Below, in pieces: positions 26,001-37,614 of a DNA stretch of 64,000 bases; positions within the stretch are counted from its first letter, which is position 1, and the number at the start of each line of letters is the position of its first letter. The notes beneath the pieces were generated by a model. It was not told the origin of the DNA. It did not search any database and saw only the letters and a program-made list of their open reading frames with translations. Made by a program: the position numbers and the translations under genes. The DNA comes from Aphelocoma coerulescens (taxonomy: Eukaryota > Chordata > Aves > Passeriformes > Corvidae), in the NCBI RefSeq assembly GCF_041296385.1, contig NC_091014.1, positions 66,410,578 to 66,474,577 of the forward strand, written 5' to 3'.

Positions 26001-26623
26001 CCTGGACAGGCATTTTAGTGACTTTCCATCAAGTTTGGTCAACAAGCTCAAAGGCATAGAAAGAAGAGGTTCCTACTAGGCAAATCCTGCGTGGATGCAC
26101 TTGCACATGTACTTGCCCTAGTCAAGCAATGCTTTTTCTTCACTGGTTGCTTAAAGAATGTTCAACACAGGGCAGGAAAAAAAGGTGGGAAGATTAGAAT
26201 TGCCCAAAGTTTGCTGCACTGATGACTGCAAGCCTAAATGATCAGAAGCATGTTTCTTAAAGTTCTGCAATTGCCTAAGCTCTATCTTCTCATCCTTTCC
26301 AAAACTAAAAAGGTTTTAAGAAAAAATCTTTGCAGAGAAAAGTATCTGTCTTTCTAAGGAGGTTTGGTGAGCTGGCTGCCAGAGATAATAGCCATTAGCT
26401 CCTGAGGGCCCATTTTGCTTTTCTTACACAATTTTAAAAGTTCTGATGTAGGACAAAGACGGTATTGATTCAGGGAACATTTATGTTTTGCACGAAGAGA
26501 ATTTTTAAATTCCTTCTGAGTAATAAAAAATGTGGCACTTACCATTGTGTAATAAAGGTAATTAAAAAATAAAGAAGATAATAATGAATTAGGAGAGTAA
26601 CCAGAATTTTTCTTCCTTTGTAG
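23079..26623 (+). other. MPPED1 intron (3545 bp)
   Basis: It begins gtcaga and ends cctttgtag. The sequence is non-coding. Open frames at 23765-24221 occur on both strands and resemble no known protein. No repeat family was recognised. Confidence 0.8.
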
Positions 26624-26742
26624 GTTATGGTGTCATGGCTGATGGAACCACCACCTATGTGAATGCATCTGTGTGCACTGTGAATTACCAGCCACTTAAT
26701 CCGCCTATAGTTATTGACTTACCTACTCCAAGGAACACATGA
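26624..26742 (+). CDS. MPPED1: MPPED1 terminal coding exon with stop codon
   Basis: The acceptor cttcctttgtag is followed by two bases that complete the Gly codon of HIHEG. The exon then reads YGVMADGTTTYVNAS, VCTVNYQPLNPP and IVIDLPTPRNT, and stops at TGA (26740-26742). It holds 38 codons plus the stop. The ending IDLPTPRN-x is characteristic of MPPED1; MPPED2 ends in IFDLPNPQGS. The last residue is Thr where I recall Ser in the human protein, a conservative difference. YxNAS and the TVNYQP strand are the usual C-terminal beta-sandwich elements of the family. The preceding intron is 3545 bp. No frameshift or premature stop is seen in any of the three exons, so the gene looks functional. Confidence 0.97.
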
Positions 26743-26988
26743 TTATAATGAGGATTTAAAGTTGTATCCAACACATTAGCAACTTTATATTGCTGGCTGA
26801 GAATCCCAATAGGGAACCATTCAACAAAAAAAAGCAAAATCCTTCTTTTTTCCCTGCTAGCTCTTCACAGATAAACTTAGAGTAACAAAAGTGGACAAGC
26901 AACAAAGACGTTTTGGTGCCAGAAACAATTAAAGACTAACATTTCACCATTAAAATGTTTGTGAACACAGAAAAGTGAATGCATTCCA

Positions 26989-27036
26989 CATATATATATA
27001 TATACATATATATATATATCTATATATATATATATC
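26989..27036. repeat. (TA)n microsatellite in the MPPED1 3' UTR
   Basis: An interrupted TA dinucleotide tract of ~48 bp, broken by single C substitutions. It lies 250 bp after the stop codon and is probably transcribed. It is likely length-polymorphic. Confidence 0.95.
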
Positions 27037-27195
27037 TCTAGTAGGGGCTTTTGTACATACCATATGTTGGACTTATTAAAAGAACAATGTCTTTCAAAGG
27101 AGTGTTTCTTTAAGAAAGTTTGCAGTTTAAACGTAAGTGTTTAGACTAGGATTTGATTTCCTCATTTCAGATGTTTTCCAGTGAGTTCTTGGTAA

Positions 27196-27201
27196 AATAA
27201 A
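27196..27201 (+). promoter_or_regulatory. Candidate proximal polyadenylation signal AATAAA
   Basis: This is the first canonical hexamer after the MPPED1 stop, 454 bp downstream of it and beyond the TA microsatellite. It could support a short 3' UTR isoform. The evidence is the motif only. Confidence 0.3.
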
Positions 27202-29297
27202 AATGATGGTAAAGATGTTTTCCCTTAATCAACATGGCAAATATAAAAGATGATGCACAAATGACCAGTCACAGGAGGAAAGCTATTTCTCCAAGTCCTC
27301 CAGGTCTAAGTCTTTGCATCTATTCAAAACCAATGCAATAGAGGCCCTAATTCACTGTACTGAAATGAAGTTTTACTACATCTGGCATTACAGATGGCAA
27401 GGGAAATGGTGCATATTGCCAGCATGCTGTAAACAGCTCAACATTCAAGAAGGGAGACTGTGTTAAGTGCAGTATAAACTCAGGAATTTGTAACCTGGCC
27501 TCACCTGTTAAAGAAAAAAAGGATGAGATTTCCCTTAAAAAAAAAAAAAAGAAGAAAAAATATAACTGTGTTTTCATATGGTAAAGCGATAATTGATTGT
27601 ATTTAAGGAAAAAAAAAGAGAGAAAAACCCACAAAGAGCCCACCCAATGATTAGTAATGGTTTTTTAAATAAAACCCACTGGGACCATTGGTTTAAAACC
27701 TGCTAATGGGACATGCAGCCAATGATGAGATTACTGGTTTGAATTTGGCTCTGGTCAGGAGTGGTCAAATGTCATTGTGATCATTTTGTCCCTGGGAAAC
27801 ATAGATATCAAGGGGAAGGCATCATCCTGAGGTGTAGTTTGGACACTCACTTTTGGGTGGCTGTGAGTAATGGGTACACACCAAAGTGTGCAGAGCAGAG
27901 GTCACCTCAGGGGACCTGGTACTGCTGTTTGCCCACTCATGGACACTGCTGAGAGAGGCCCAGGACAAACCCAGTAGAAACCCATCTGTTGTGTTGCTTT
28001 TGGCTCCAGGCAAAGCAGGGCATGTGTCAGGAGCTGGTTGGGATGGTCCACAGCCAGGGTACTGCCGTGCAGCTCTCCTGCAGAGTTAGAAGAGGTGTTG
28101 AAGCTGCTGGGATTTCAATCCTGTCCTAGGCAGAAGCTTAAGACTCGATTACAAGGCCACCAAAAAAACCCAGGGCTTCAGACATGTCCTGCAAGAAATG
28201 GATTTCTGCTTTGAATTAACAAACATATCCTTTTGCCTTGTGGACAACCTGAATTTGGGGCTGACAGCATCTAGACATTAATCTTGTTCACACACATTGG
28301 GCAGACCACAGCGCTACCAGCTCAGAGTTGGTTGCAGGTCTGTGCATAGCCCACAACTGCACAAATGCATTGGAGAATTGTGTGTGTTACATGGATGTAA
28401 ATGTGAGCTTCACGTAGCAGCTACATGTACATTATACACTCAAACAATTTAAAATACCTGTGTTGCAAAACCAGGCCACGTGAGCTTCGACTCTGAGCAA
28501 GGTGGACACAAACTCTGCTTTTCACTGGCTTCCCATGTGCAGCAGCTCTTCCAGCTGCTGCTGGGAGCTGAGACATTTGAGCTTGGTAACTGACTTGTGC
28601 TGTGGACCCACAAGAAGCCACCAGACCCCCAGAAAACATGACAAGTCACAGGTCTGTCATTTCTTGTAATCTGTTGGGTGACTGTGTGTCTAAAAAAATG
28701 TGCTGCTTTTTTGTCCTGAAAATGAAACCCAAAACAATTGGTGACACCTGCAAGTGGTTTTTGGGTGAGTGGTTCACAAGTGCATGAGCAGTCTGCCATG
28801 AATTCAGATGGGGCCACTTTTGTCAGAGCTGCTGGTGTAGAAATCTCAGGATCAGCTCCTAAATCAGTAAGAATTGAAATTCATAGTTGAATATGAACTC
28901 CTGTCATCATTGGGAAGATGAACAATAGCTTGGTTAGAATAAAAGTGGCTTAGCTAGTCACAATTCAAGTGGTTTGCAACAAATGTGGCAGGAAATTGGC
29001 TGTATGTTAAAGTCTGAAATGTTTACATTCTCTCATGGCACTTAAATGTTAAAGTGGGGGGAAGAGGTCCTTTTATTAGCCTCAGCAAAATTTCTATGTC
29101 AACCATAAACTATTCTCTTAAAAATAATTTTTCCTAAGGTATCTTCCAAATACTGTGTATTTTTATGTGGAAAGGCTATGAAAGCAACTGTTACTTCAAA
29201 ATATCATTTAAAGTACTTGAGGTATGAAAGCTTAAAGATTATTTAATCATTTTGGCATAACTTGAGTGTTGTAATTTTTGGTCAAGCATGTTAGACA

Positions 29298-29303
29298 AAT
29301 AAA
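29298..29303 (+). promoter_or_regulatory. Candidate distal polyadenylation signal AATAAA
   Basis: A canonical hexamer sits about 2.56 kb past the MPPED1 stop codon. It is followed by a run of A residues and then by a change to GC-richer sequence. It is the most likely end signal of the long 3' UTR, but only RNA data can show that it is used. Confidence 0.45.
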
Positions 29304-29325
29304 GTCTTAAAAAAAAAAACCAAAC

Positions 29326-32300
29326 ACACATCAAAAAATAAGGTCTCTTAATGTCCAGCTCATGTGATCAGCTCTGTGTTGGAATGAATGCCATCTTCTC
29401 CAGGGGTAGGAGCCAGGCTGTGGGACATTAAAGTTGTTGTGGAGGGGGGTCAGCTGGCAGAGGGACTGGGGACAGATGGCAGAGGGTGCCCTGCTCAGTC
29501 TCCCAGCTTCCAGCCACCCCATATCCTGCAGAGGGTTACGAGCTCGATGTTGGGGTTGCAGAGAGAGGGGAAAACAGCAACCACTGCCTGTAATAGGTGG
29601 GAGAGAGTGCCAGGTGTGCCTGGGAGGCAGGGGCCTACCCTGGGAGTGCTGCAGCACAGCTCTGGAGAGGTCAGGAACTGGGATGCCATCCTTTGGGAGT
29701 GGACAGCATTTGAGGGAAGGACAGTCCGCAAGTTGGGTGTAAGGACACACCTTCACAGAGAGGGAGGCTGAGGCCAGCTGAATATTTTTATTTTAACTTT
29801 GTGGGCACAGAAAGACCTGAGTTTCTGATGTACCTTAGATAAGGAAGGCCGTGAAAAGGAAGATTTCCACAAATGTGGCTGTGCCACTCTCAGCTCTATT
29901 TAAATTTGGGATGCCCTCTCAAGTAGTTTCCTGCCCCACCTCCTCATTGCTGACCTTCACTGATATTTATCCAGGTAGCAGCTCTCCTGAAGGAAGATGT
30001 GCTGATGTGTATCACTAATATGTGCATTCCCATCACCAGGCAGAATTGTTGGCTGAGATTAATTCTGGTTCATTTCAGCAATGAATAGGGAAGATATCAC
30101 TGCACGTCAATGAAAAGAAAAAAAAGATGACAAGATTATTTTTACCTCCCTCAGTCACATATGGGTGAGGATGTGAAATGTTCTTTGACTAGAAGGAAGG
30201 AGCAGGCTGGAACTCAGCACCCACCCAAGCAGCTGCTTTTGGTGCCCCAGGAAGGATCAAAACCCCTGTCTCAGGGTCATGCTTGTGGACACAGCAGGTG
30301 GGAAAGTGCTCTAGTTCTGCTGCAGGAGGGAGCCAGAGGAGATAAGATGTGGTTTGTCTTTTCCAGTCACTGAAAGCTGCCAACAGTCAATGCAAATACT
30401 TCAGAGGAAGGAGGAACGAGACATTCCTTAGAAGGCAATTTTTGGAATAATCTGCCCATGGGGATCTTTGTCCCCCTCCCATTTATTGCTGTTTGTGTGA
30501 GAATTTCTCTCTTAAAACCCATATTATTGCTTTCTGCTCAAGTAACTCACACAGAGCAAATATAACTGCAAATGGTCTTTCCTTTCAGGTACATTCCTGT
30601 CCCTTTCTTGCAAGTCTCTCTGCATCTGCAATTTTAGTGGTATTTTGGAACAGTGAGCACCCTGGATGGTTATGCACAGTGCATTAGAACAACAGTATTT
30701 CACTTATCCTTGTACATGTGCTGCTGCTTGGGTTTATTGACTGTCCCTTTGTTCTCTTTTTATGTGAAAAGTGAAAATAGGAGTACTTATATGCACCTCT
30801 CTTGTGCCATTTGTTATTTTGTATATTGCCCGTTATGTTGCTTTTTACTCACTTCATCCAGAAATTAAAATAATTTCAATTCTAGCTAGATTCTATTTCT
30901 AACCCTCTTACTTTCCCATCTTGGAAACGCTCCCCTCCTCTCTTTTTGATGATGTGTTATTCAGGAGTTGGTGAGAGGCAGCAGTGCCAGAAGAGGACCC
31001 CCTATCTGAGCACCCTATCCCTCCTGTCTGAGCATTTAGGCACAGTTCTCTGCTGCTTTCTCTGCTGACTTTTATCCAGTATCTTCATTTTTTTAGGAGT
31101 TTTTGGGATAATAGCATATATTTGTAACCCCCAGTGGAGGGGGTGAGCTGCCTGTGGCCCTAGCTGGGTTTTCTCTTCAAGAGGTGAGAACTGATCTGGA
31201 CTTACCACAACCATCACCCCTTCCACTCAGGGAGTCTTACCCACACTTGTGTCCATGTTGGGGATCTTCTCCCCCCCTCTGTCCTGTTCCCCTGGCTTTG
31301 GTGGTGCCCTTGGCAATCCTCATCATCCCTGGTTGGGCTTTGCTGCTTGAGGGTACCTCATCCACCGCCTGTGGGGAGCTGAGGATGCTGCTGTGGGGGA
31401 TATGGAGCTGTGTGACATTGGCACGGCCCTCATCCTGCTTTTGGGGTTTTTGTGTCTTAGCTGCTGCTCAATCCATGACCCTCCTTTGCCTCCCATGAAC
31501 AGCTCTTCCACAAAGGTCTTTATCAAAACTTTTGCAATTGTCCACACCAATTATATCAGCAATAGCTCTTCTGGCCAGGACTTTGATGCACAAAAGCTTT
31601 CAAACAGATTAAAGGAAGGGACTTTTCTTTTGCACAAATCGGTCGGCGTTGTTTCCCCCGGCCCAGTGAAGTGTCTTCCCTCTCCAGAGCACAATAGACT
31701 AAGACTGAGCAAAGCAATTAACCTCACCACGTGTCACTGGGTCTGTGCACACCGTGCCCTTGTGCTCTTTGCTCCCATCCAGGGCCATGTGGGCCTGGTT
31801 AGTGGGCAGATGCTTCCTGCTGTGGGAGAAGAGCCCATTCTCTCCCTCAGAACTCTGGTCTTGCCTCTGCGTGGCCTCGGGGACAGGGGGACAGCCATGG
31901 GAAACAACAACCCAGGCAGGCTGGCTGTTTTGAGTACTCTCATTATATTCCTCTTGTCTTTCTTTCTGTGTTCTGAATGGGATGAGCAACTTGAGGAGGG
32001 CCAGATGGGAAAATGCTGGTTGCTATAAACATGTTGCAGTGGCTTATGGTAGAATCAAGCTTCAAAATCAGAGTAAGGAAAATGCTTTGCCCAACCACAT
32101 GAGCTGCCCAACACCCAGGAAAGGCTGGGGAGAGTTAAGGTGATGTTAAAGCACCCTCCCACCAGTGCAGCCCCCAGTGCTCCTTCCCCACTGCAGTTAG
32201 AGCCTGGCTGTGGGGGCTAGGGCTGCCCCAGCTCACTGACAAGTGCAAATTGGGACTACTAGAAGGTGTCAAAATTGGTGGTACAAACCTTTCCACAGAG

Positions 32301-35300
32301 GCCACTGGAAGGGCGAGAAGGGGTCTCAAAGCTGAGGTGCCTTCTCTCAATGAGTGCCCCCTTCTCCACAGTGGAATGGCTGCCTGTGTCCTGGTGGGGA
32401 CCCTGCCAGTGGGGGTGTGGGGCTGAACCCATAGAGGGGAGTAGGGGACTCCATCTGTGTCTCTGCAGGGCACAGAGCCAGGTGGCCCCAGTGTTGTGTG
32501 CTGTGGACTTCAGAGAGACGCTTCTCCCTGCTGGGTTTCTGTTTCATCCTGGTAGAGCTGCTGCTCTACCAAAACACAAGGGACAGAAAGCAGCAAGGTC
32601 AGGTCCTACATGGCCCTGCACCTTCAGAGTGCTGAGGAGGCCTTTGTGCAGAGAGAGATACTCTCATCTGTGCAGTGTAATAACCCACAGTGGCAAATTT
32701 CAGAGTCTCCTGCAAAATTTACCTCCCACCATAATGACCTGGGCCAAATTTTCTAGAAATAACAAAATTATGCAGGATAAAGCAGTTTAAGTGGAGAGGG
32801 TAATTAAACCTGAATTTCTATATTTTTCTGTTCTTTTATAAGGCTGTTGCATGGCACAGGTTGTGTCTGTTACGTGGTATTTTAAAATGCTGCTTCACAT
32901 GTGTCAGCTACTGATTATGCTGCCTTTATCACCAGCTCCTTTGCTTCCCGTGGTCACTCCTGTTGGTCCCTGCCACTTCACACCACTCACGTTGGGGCTC
33001 CCTGAGAAGGACCTCACCATGGACACCCCCACTCTGGATACCTCTGTGGGCTCCCCAAGGGTGATGTACGAGGGTCAACCCATCCTGGCCTTGTTTTTGA
33101 GCCCACAGACAAACCCCAACACTTTCCCCAGCAGCATTAGCTCCAAAGACCTGCAACAAGCCAGGAATGGTGTAGGACAAGGAGATGGGTCCTTCTTCTT
33201 GGGGTGAGCCTGGGGACAACTCCTGGCATCACCCCAAGCCTCTCTGGGTGAGCCAGTAACTGCATTTGTGGCAGGTTCCCTCCACTGGGAAGGAAGAGCC
33301 CTGCTCTGGGGGAATGAATACCAATAGCAGACAGAGCAAAGGCAGAGCAGGACAGCAAGGTAAAGCATGGCAGGGCAGGGCAAGGCTCTAGAGAAAATTG
33401 CCCAGCGGGGTCCACAGCATCGGAGTTTGTTCCATCAGTTTGTGAAATGGTGCAAACATCTGGCATCCCGATAACCTTGTGGCCTGCTCGTGGTGCTCTT
33501 CACCCCTCAGTCACACACCAGGGGATGCAGAACCTCTGCCCTTGCTTGCAGTGCTCTGTAGTGACATACACAGGAAAGGAGAAGCTGCTGTGGAGCCACC
33601 AAGGAGTCAAGAGAAGGAGCTGCTTCCAGCTTGCTTCCCCCATCACTTCAGCCTGTGCTCTCTGGATGCCCATCTCTGGGCAGTGATGGTTTAGCCCCAC
33701 ACCTTCAAAAGCACCTTCTTTCCCCACCTGTTCTGGTTGGACCACAGTGTAAACATAATTATGTTTATTGCTTGTTCAGAAAGAAGTAATAGCTCTGAGT
33801 TGTTACCTATCCGGTTCGTTTCTGCAGATGCCCTTAACAATAATTAATCATATGTACTAACGTGGGGTCAAGAGGCTTGTCAAAACTGCAGCTCTCCAGC
33901 GGTAAACAGAGCTCATGCAATTAGCAGTCCCCATCTGAAAACGCCTGGATTGATTCATTGTTCTTTCTAACACCTGAGAAAGTCAGGGAAGTAATAAATC
34001 ATGAAAATATAGACAAGGCACTCAGCAAACTATGATGAAGACACTTCATCAGCTGCCTGCAGCTCTGTGTCAGTGTGTTTGTGCTGGAGTCAACACTGAG
34101 CTGGTTGCATGACAGCTGGAACCACCAAGCACTCACAAACTGCAATAAACTCAGAAATTCTGTGCCCTCTTGGAAGTTAAAAGTAAGGGATTTCTTAACT
34201 GCTTTTAATCCAACTGCTATCAAGCTTATGCCATTCCTTAATATAAAGGTGCAGGAGCTTTTAGTGCACAGATCTTAATCAGAATAGCAGGACCTTCTCT
34301 GCCAAGCCCACAAGGATTGGTAGATGGAAGGGAAAGGGTGCAGCTGCATTTGCTGGTCAGGAAAGGGTCCTTCCATCTCTCCACGAGCTCAGGATGCCAC
34401 AGTGCAAGACACCTGTCTCTCCTGGATCCTGGACATGCATTGTTAAAGCAGCCCCTTTTAACTTGAAAAAAAAGAAAAAAAACCCAGCATTTGCTAAAGG
34501 AATAAAGGAAAAAAGGACAACAGCAACAGAAGAGGAACAGTTCCTCCAAACTTTGAAGCTAGTGTTATCTATTAGAAACAACAAAAGGAACTCAAAGCTG
34601 GGAGATGGAAAGCAACAAAATGTATGAAAGCAAATTACTCGAATGGGGCTCTCAGAAGTGATGGTGATATTTCATGCTCCCTATTGGCTTTTTTTCTGTT
34701 TCTGAGTGAAAAAAGAGAGCATACTTTAAAGAACAGCGTTGTCTCAGTAGTCTCTGCTTGGCATTTTTAACAGTGGTTGTGTTCTGCAATTGTGATGTTG
34801 GTCTAAAAATCATCAGGAACTCACAGCCCACATGTAGAGTTGAAATAGGAAGGTGGTATGTGGTTCTTTATTTCTTAATAAAGAGAAAATAAAGACTCCT
34901 TTTATTCTTTAAAAGTTCCTTATAGTTGTAAGAGGCAGTTACTTCTCCTGAATCCTTGCTGGTTTCACAGAGGCTTTTCCTTTCCTGTGTACATGGCTTC
35001 GGAGAGCTGCAGAGCTGTTCCCACAAGAAGAGGGTGCTGGTACCAGTGGGACTGCAGGGCTCAGCTGAATCCATACAAGGCTCTGCCAGAACCCCGAGGT
35101 TCATTGAATCTGGAAACCAGCTGTGAGGAGCTAAATGACCCAACTCTCTTTTTCAAGTCTCTCAGGTCAGAGAACCTCTGGAAATACCACTCTAACCTCT
35201 TGCTTGAAGCAGTGGCAGCTGCTCAGGGCTGCTCCAGCTTTGAGGACCTGCAAAGATGCAGAGCTCATCACCCCTCTGGGCATCCATGCTGGTGTTGGAC

Positions 35301-35979
35301 CACCCTGATGGTGTAAAACGCTCTGTCCTGTAGAATGGAAAGCTCAAGTCCTGTATTCCCAAGGGAAGCCACCTGTGCTGCTCCCTGGCCCATGTGGCTA
35401 CACAGTGGCATCCCTCAGGGTGATGTCTGGAGTGGTGGCCGATTCCAGGCAGCCATCACATCCATCTGGCTGTCCCAGCCACTCCAAATATTAATGAACA
35501 TGGAGAGCCACAGCAAAACTCTGGGGTCTGATGGTTGTATTTCTGGTGCTCTGATGTCTTCAGTGCAATAGCTCGATTTGCTTCGTTTGTTTTAGGAGAG
35601 CAAAAAGAAAACCTGCTCTGAAGAAGCAGGTGCTGGTCTTGGTCCCACTCCATTTCAGAAGAATGAGCACTGAGCTCAGCAAAATGAGCATCTAAACAAG
35701 TAGGAGTCAAAAGCATCCTTATATGACCTCACTCTAAGGTTTATGCAACTTTTCAAGACATTTTCAAGAGAAGCCATGTTCATCTTTGCACCGTGTTCAC
35801 TTGTGGCTGAGCTGAAGAAGCCAAGAGAGACACCCACTATGCTGAACCTTTGCTTTGCCTGGCTGCTTGAGACCAGCCTCCTTTCCCTGGTGTCTTGGGG
35901 TGACTTTATGATGTGTATCCCCTATCACTGCCCCATGCCCAGAAATTAATTTTGTGCCTTTCTATGCCTTTAAACTGAG
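29326..35979. other. Intergenic sequence downstream of MPPED1
   Basis: Moderately GC-rich from 29350 to 33700, then AT-rich. It contains the longest open frame of the window (31393-32028, + strand, 211 codons), which has no recognisable domain and is treated as chance. A repeat-free block (31505-31740) and a motif-dense block (33735-33990) are candidate regulatory elements. No gene was recognised. Confidence 0.55.
33735..33990. promoter_or_regulatory. Candidate conserved regulatory element with FOX/homeodomain palindrome
   Basis: The block contains a perfect 18-bp palindrome at 33750-33767 made of two convergent FOX-like TAAACA words around a TAATTA core. Downstream come AATAATTAATC, an E-box CATATG and a SOX-like CATTGTTC. 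The density of motifs and the lack of repeats suggest an enhancer. That is inference, as no conservation data are available. Confidence 0.35.
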
Positions 35980-36543
35980 TGTGAGAGGGGGGAGAGAAAA
36001 AAACCGAGCAAACTCTTTCAAAGCAGTTTGCAGTTTGTTTTCAGGGACACAGATACACAGGCTCCTCTCTGCGTTCAGCAGCAGTGGGAGTGGGAGGAAG
36101 CAGCTTGCTTTCCAGCCAGCTTTCAGCCAGTTTTTATCCAGAGAGAGACAGAGAGTTGAACTTTTGTTTTCCTGGGACTTTGGTTTTTTTTTTTCCCCTT
36201 CTTCTTTTTTGGACTGTTTCAACATCAGAACACATCGGGACTCCTTCCACCAAGGTGGAGGCCCTGGAGGAGGGGGCCCACCCCATCCCAGCTCTGAGGG
36301 GAAGAGAGGAGAGAGATCTACGGAAGGACTCTGAAATTTTCCCAGGTTTTCTCTCAGCAGAGCAAGAGGTTTTATTATTTAGCATTATTATTCTTTTCCT
36401 GTGTGTTTGTTAAGTAAATTGTTTTTATCTCTTTCACTTTCCTCCGAGGAAAATTCATTTTTTCCTGAACCTGGTGGGGGAGGGATGGTTGTAACCTGCG
36501 TTCTCTCAGAGGATATATTTCCAAATTTGCCCAAACCGGCACA
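35980..36543 (+). mobile_element. Probable solo LTR of an avian ERVL-type endogenous retrovirus
   Basis: The segment starts TGTGAGAG and ends CCAAACCGGCACA, giving TG...CA termini over 564 bp. Its order is typical of songbird ERVL-type LTRs as I recall them: a purine-rich 5' part, T-rich tracts, a TCCGAGGAAAATTCATTTTT segment, a G-rich GGTGGGGGAGGG stretch, and the terminal CCCAAACCGGCACA. No gag, pol or env frame follows and I see no primer-binding site next to it, so it is probably solo. No clear 5-bp target duplication was found with these boundaries, so the ends may be off by a few bases. Confidence 0.65.
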
Positions 36544-37289
36544 CCTCGGAAAAGTTTGGCTGGGAGATGAGACTTCAAATGCAAGAATTGGAGCTATAAC
36601 AAGCAAAAAGGTCCCTTCTTAGGGGAAGGATTTTGCTTTAGAAGTCGTTCAGTTGATGATTGATAAGTACTATGGTGCACAGCCTTTTTACTAGTTCCAC
36701 AAGTGAAGTCTAAGAAGTTTTGTGTACTGGGACAGTGAAAGGCAGAGAGCATCCCCTCAGTGGGTACCTGGAAGAAGCAGGAAAAGACAGAAACAGGGAG
36801 GCAGACCAGCTCCTGTTGCATGGAGTAAAGGAGGAAAAAATATCCTACAAGGACAGGCTGGCACCAGAATGATGAACTGACAGCGGAACCACAGCACGAA
36901 GGATGATACTTCCTGAAAACAGAAGACTCTGCTGCACTGATTCATGATGCAACTTTGTAAAATTTATACGCTAAAGGGGACTGAGGGAGAGGGGTGTCTG
37001 CTTGGAGGAAAATGAAGGAAATCAGAAGATGCAAGGACCTGACAGTGAACGTGCTGCTTAACTAGGAGGTATAAGTTAAATAATTTTTGCTTTTTAGCAC
37101 AACAGAGAAACTGCATGGCTTGGAAGAGCTCCACTCCTGCGGAAGACAGGGCTGTCTGGAGCTGCAAGGAGAGGTTTCAATTAACAGAGAGATCTGAAAA
37201 GAAGGGACTAACAAACCCTCAGACTGTTCAAACTCTCTGTGCTGGGCACATATAATAGAGACAGACTACGCTGTGCAGAAATTCCTAAA
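36544..37289. other. Unassigned sequence between LTR and ancient LINE
   Basis: Purine-rich, non-coding. It may be a further, unrecognised 5' part of the ancient LINE that follows, because orientation and age would fit. No motif proves this. Confidence 0.3.
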
Positions 37290-37604
37290 TTGATTGTGTA
37301 TCAAGATTAAAAGCCCAGGTAATAAATGCAAGGAATAGAAATTGCCTGTTTAGAACCATGCATTAGAACTAGCTGATATTAATGAAACCTAATAGGATGA
37401 CACATGACAGGAATGTTGATTAAGCTGTTTATAATCTCTTTAGGAAAGATCAACTGGGCAAAAGGGAAATAAAACTGGCTCACACTATAAAATGTTGATG
37501 CTGGCAACTATGAAGTTAGTCAACTGGAATATTTATTCATCCACTAGACCTAAGAAGTAAAGCTTTTGGTGTCCCTCCAGGTGATACGCACTTCACACCA
37601 TTAC
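37290..37604 (+). mobile_element. Ancient CR1/L3-like LINE, endonuclease region, part 1
   Basis: Decayed ORF2 endonuclease sequence on the + strand. The frame fragments HDRNVD (37403-37420), a stop codon (37421-37423) and YNLFRKD (37430-37450) match the conserved W-W-D-D-x-H-D...Y-x-L-F-R-K-D stretch of CR1/L3 endonucleases. Just upstream the sequence matches the segment before the catalytic I-x-E-T-W. Frameshifts and stops show old age. The element is interrupted at 37605-37614 by a younger CR1 and continues at 38811. Confidence 0.75.
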
Positions 37605-37614
37605 ATTCAATTGA
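37605..37614. repeat. Target-site duplication, left copy (ATTCAATTGA)
   Basis: The 10-bp word ATTCAATTGA immediately precedes the 3' end of the minus-strand CR1 and is repeated exactly at 38811-38820, just past its 5' end. Confidence 0.85.

Larger units (their letters stand above)
26743..29325 (+). other. MPPED1: Probable MPPED1 3' UTR
   Basis: The sequence after the TGA is AT-rich and non-coding, with no convincing frame. AATAAA hexamers occur at 27196-27201, 27668-27673, 28938-28943 and 29298-29303. The stretch 28860-29310 is uniformly AT-rich, and its last signal is followed by an A-rich tract, as expected near a cleavage site. The composition becomes more GC-rich after ~29350. I infer that the longest transcript ends near 29310-29325. 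Shorter isoforms ending near 27220 or 27690 are possible. The exact end is not proven. Confidence 0.5.

Noticed and set aside
31393..32028. Longest open frame (211 codons, + strand) as a protein gene
   Set aside because: No recognisable domain, no splice or start context, and other frames are also open in this GC-richer stretch. A frame of this length is plausible by chance in 64 kb.
36544..37289. Internal retroviral genes following the LTR at 35980-36543
   Set aside because: No gag, protease or polymerase motif and no primer-binding site are seen, and all frames are short and broken.
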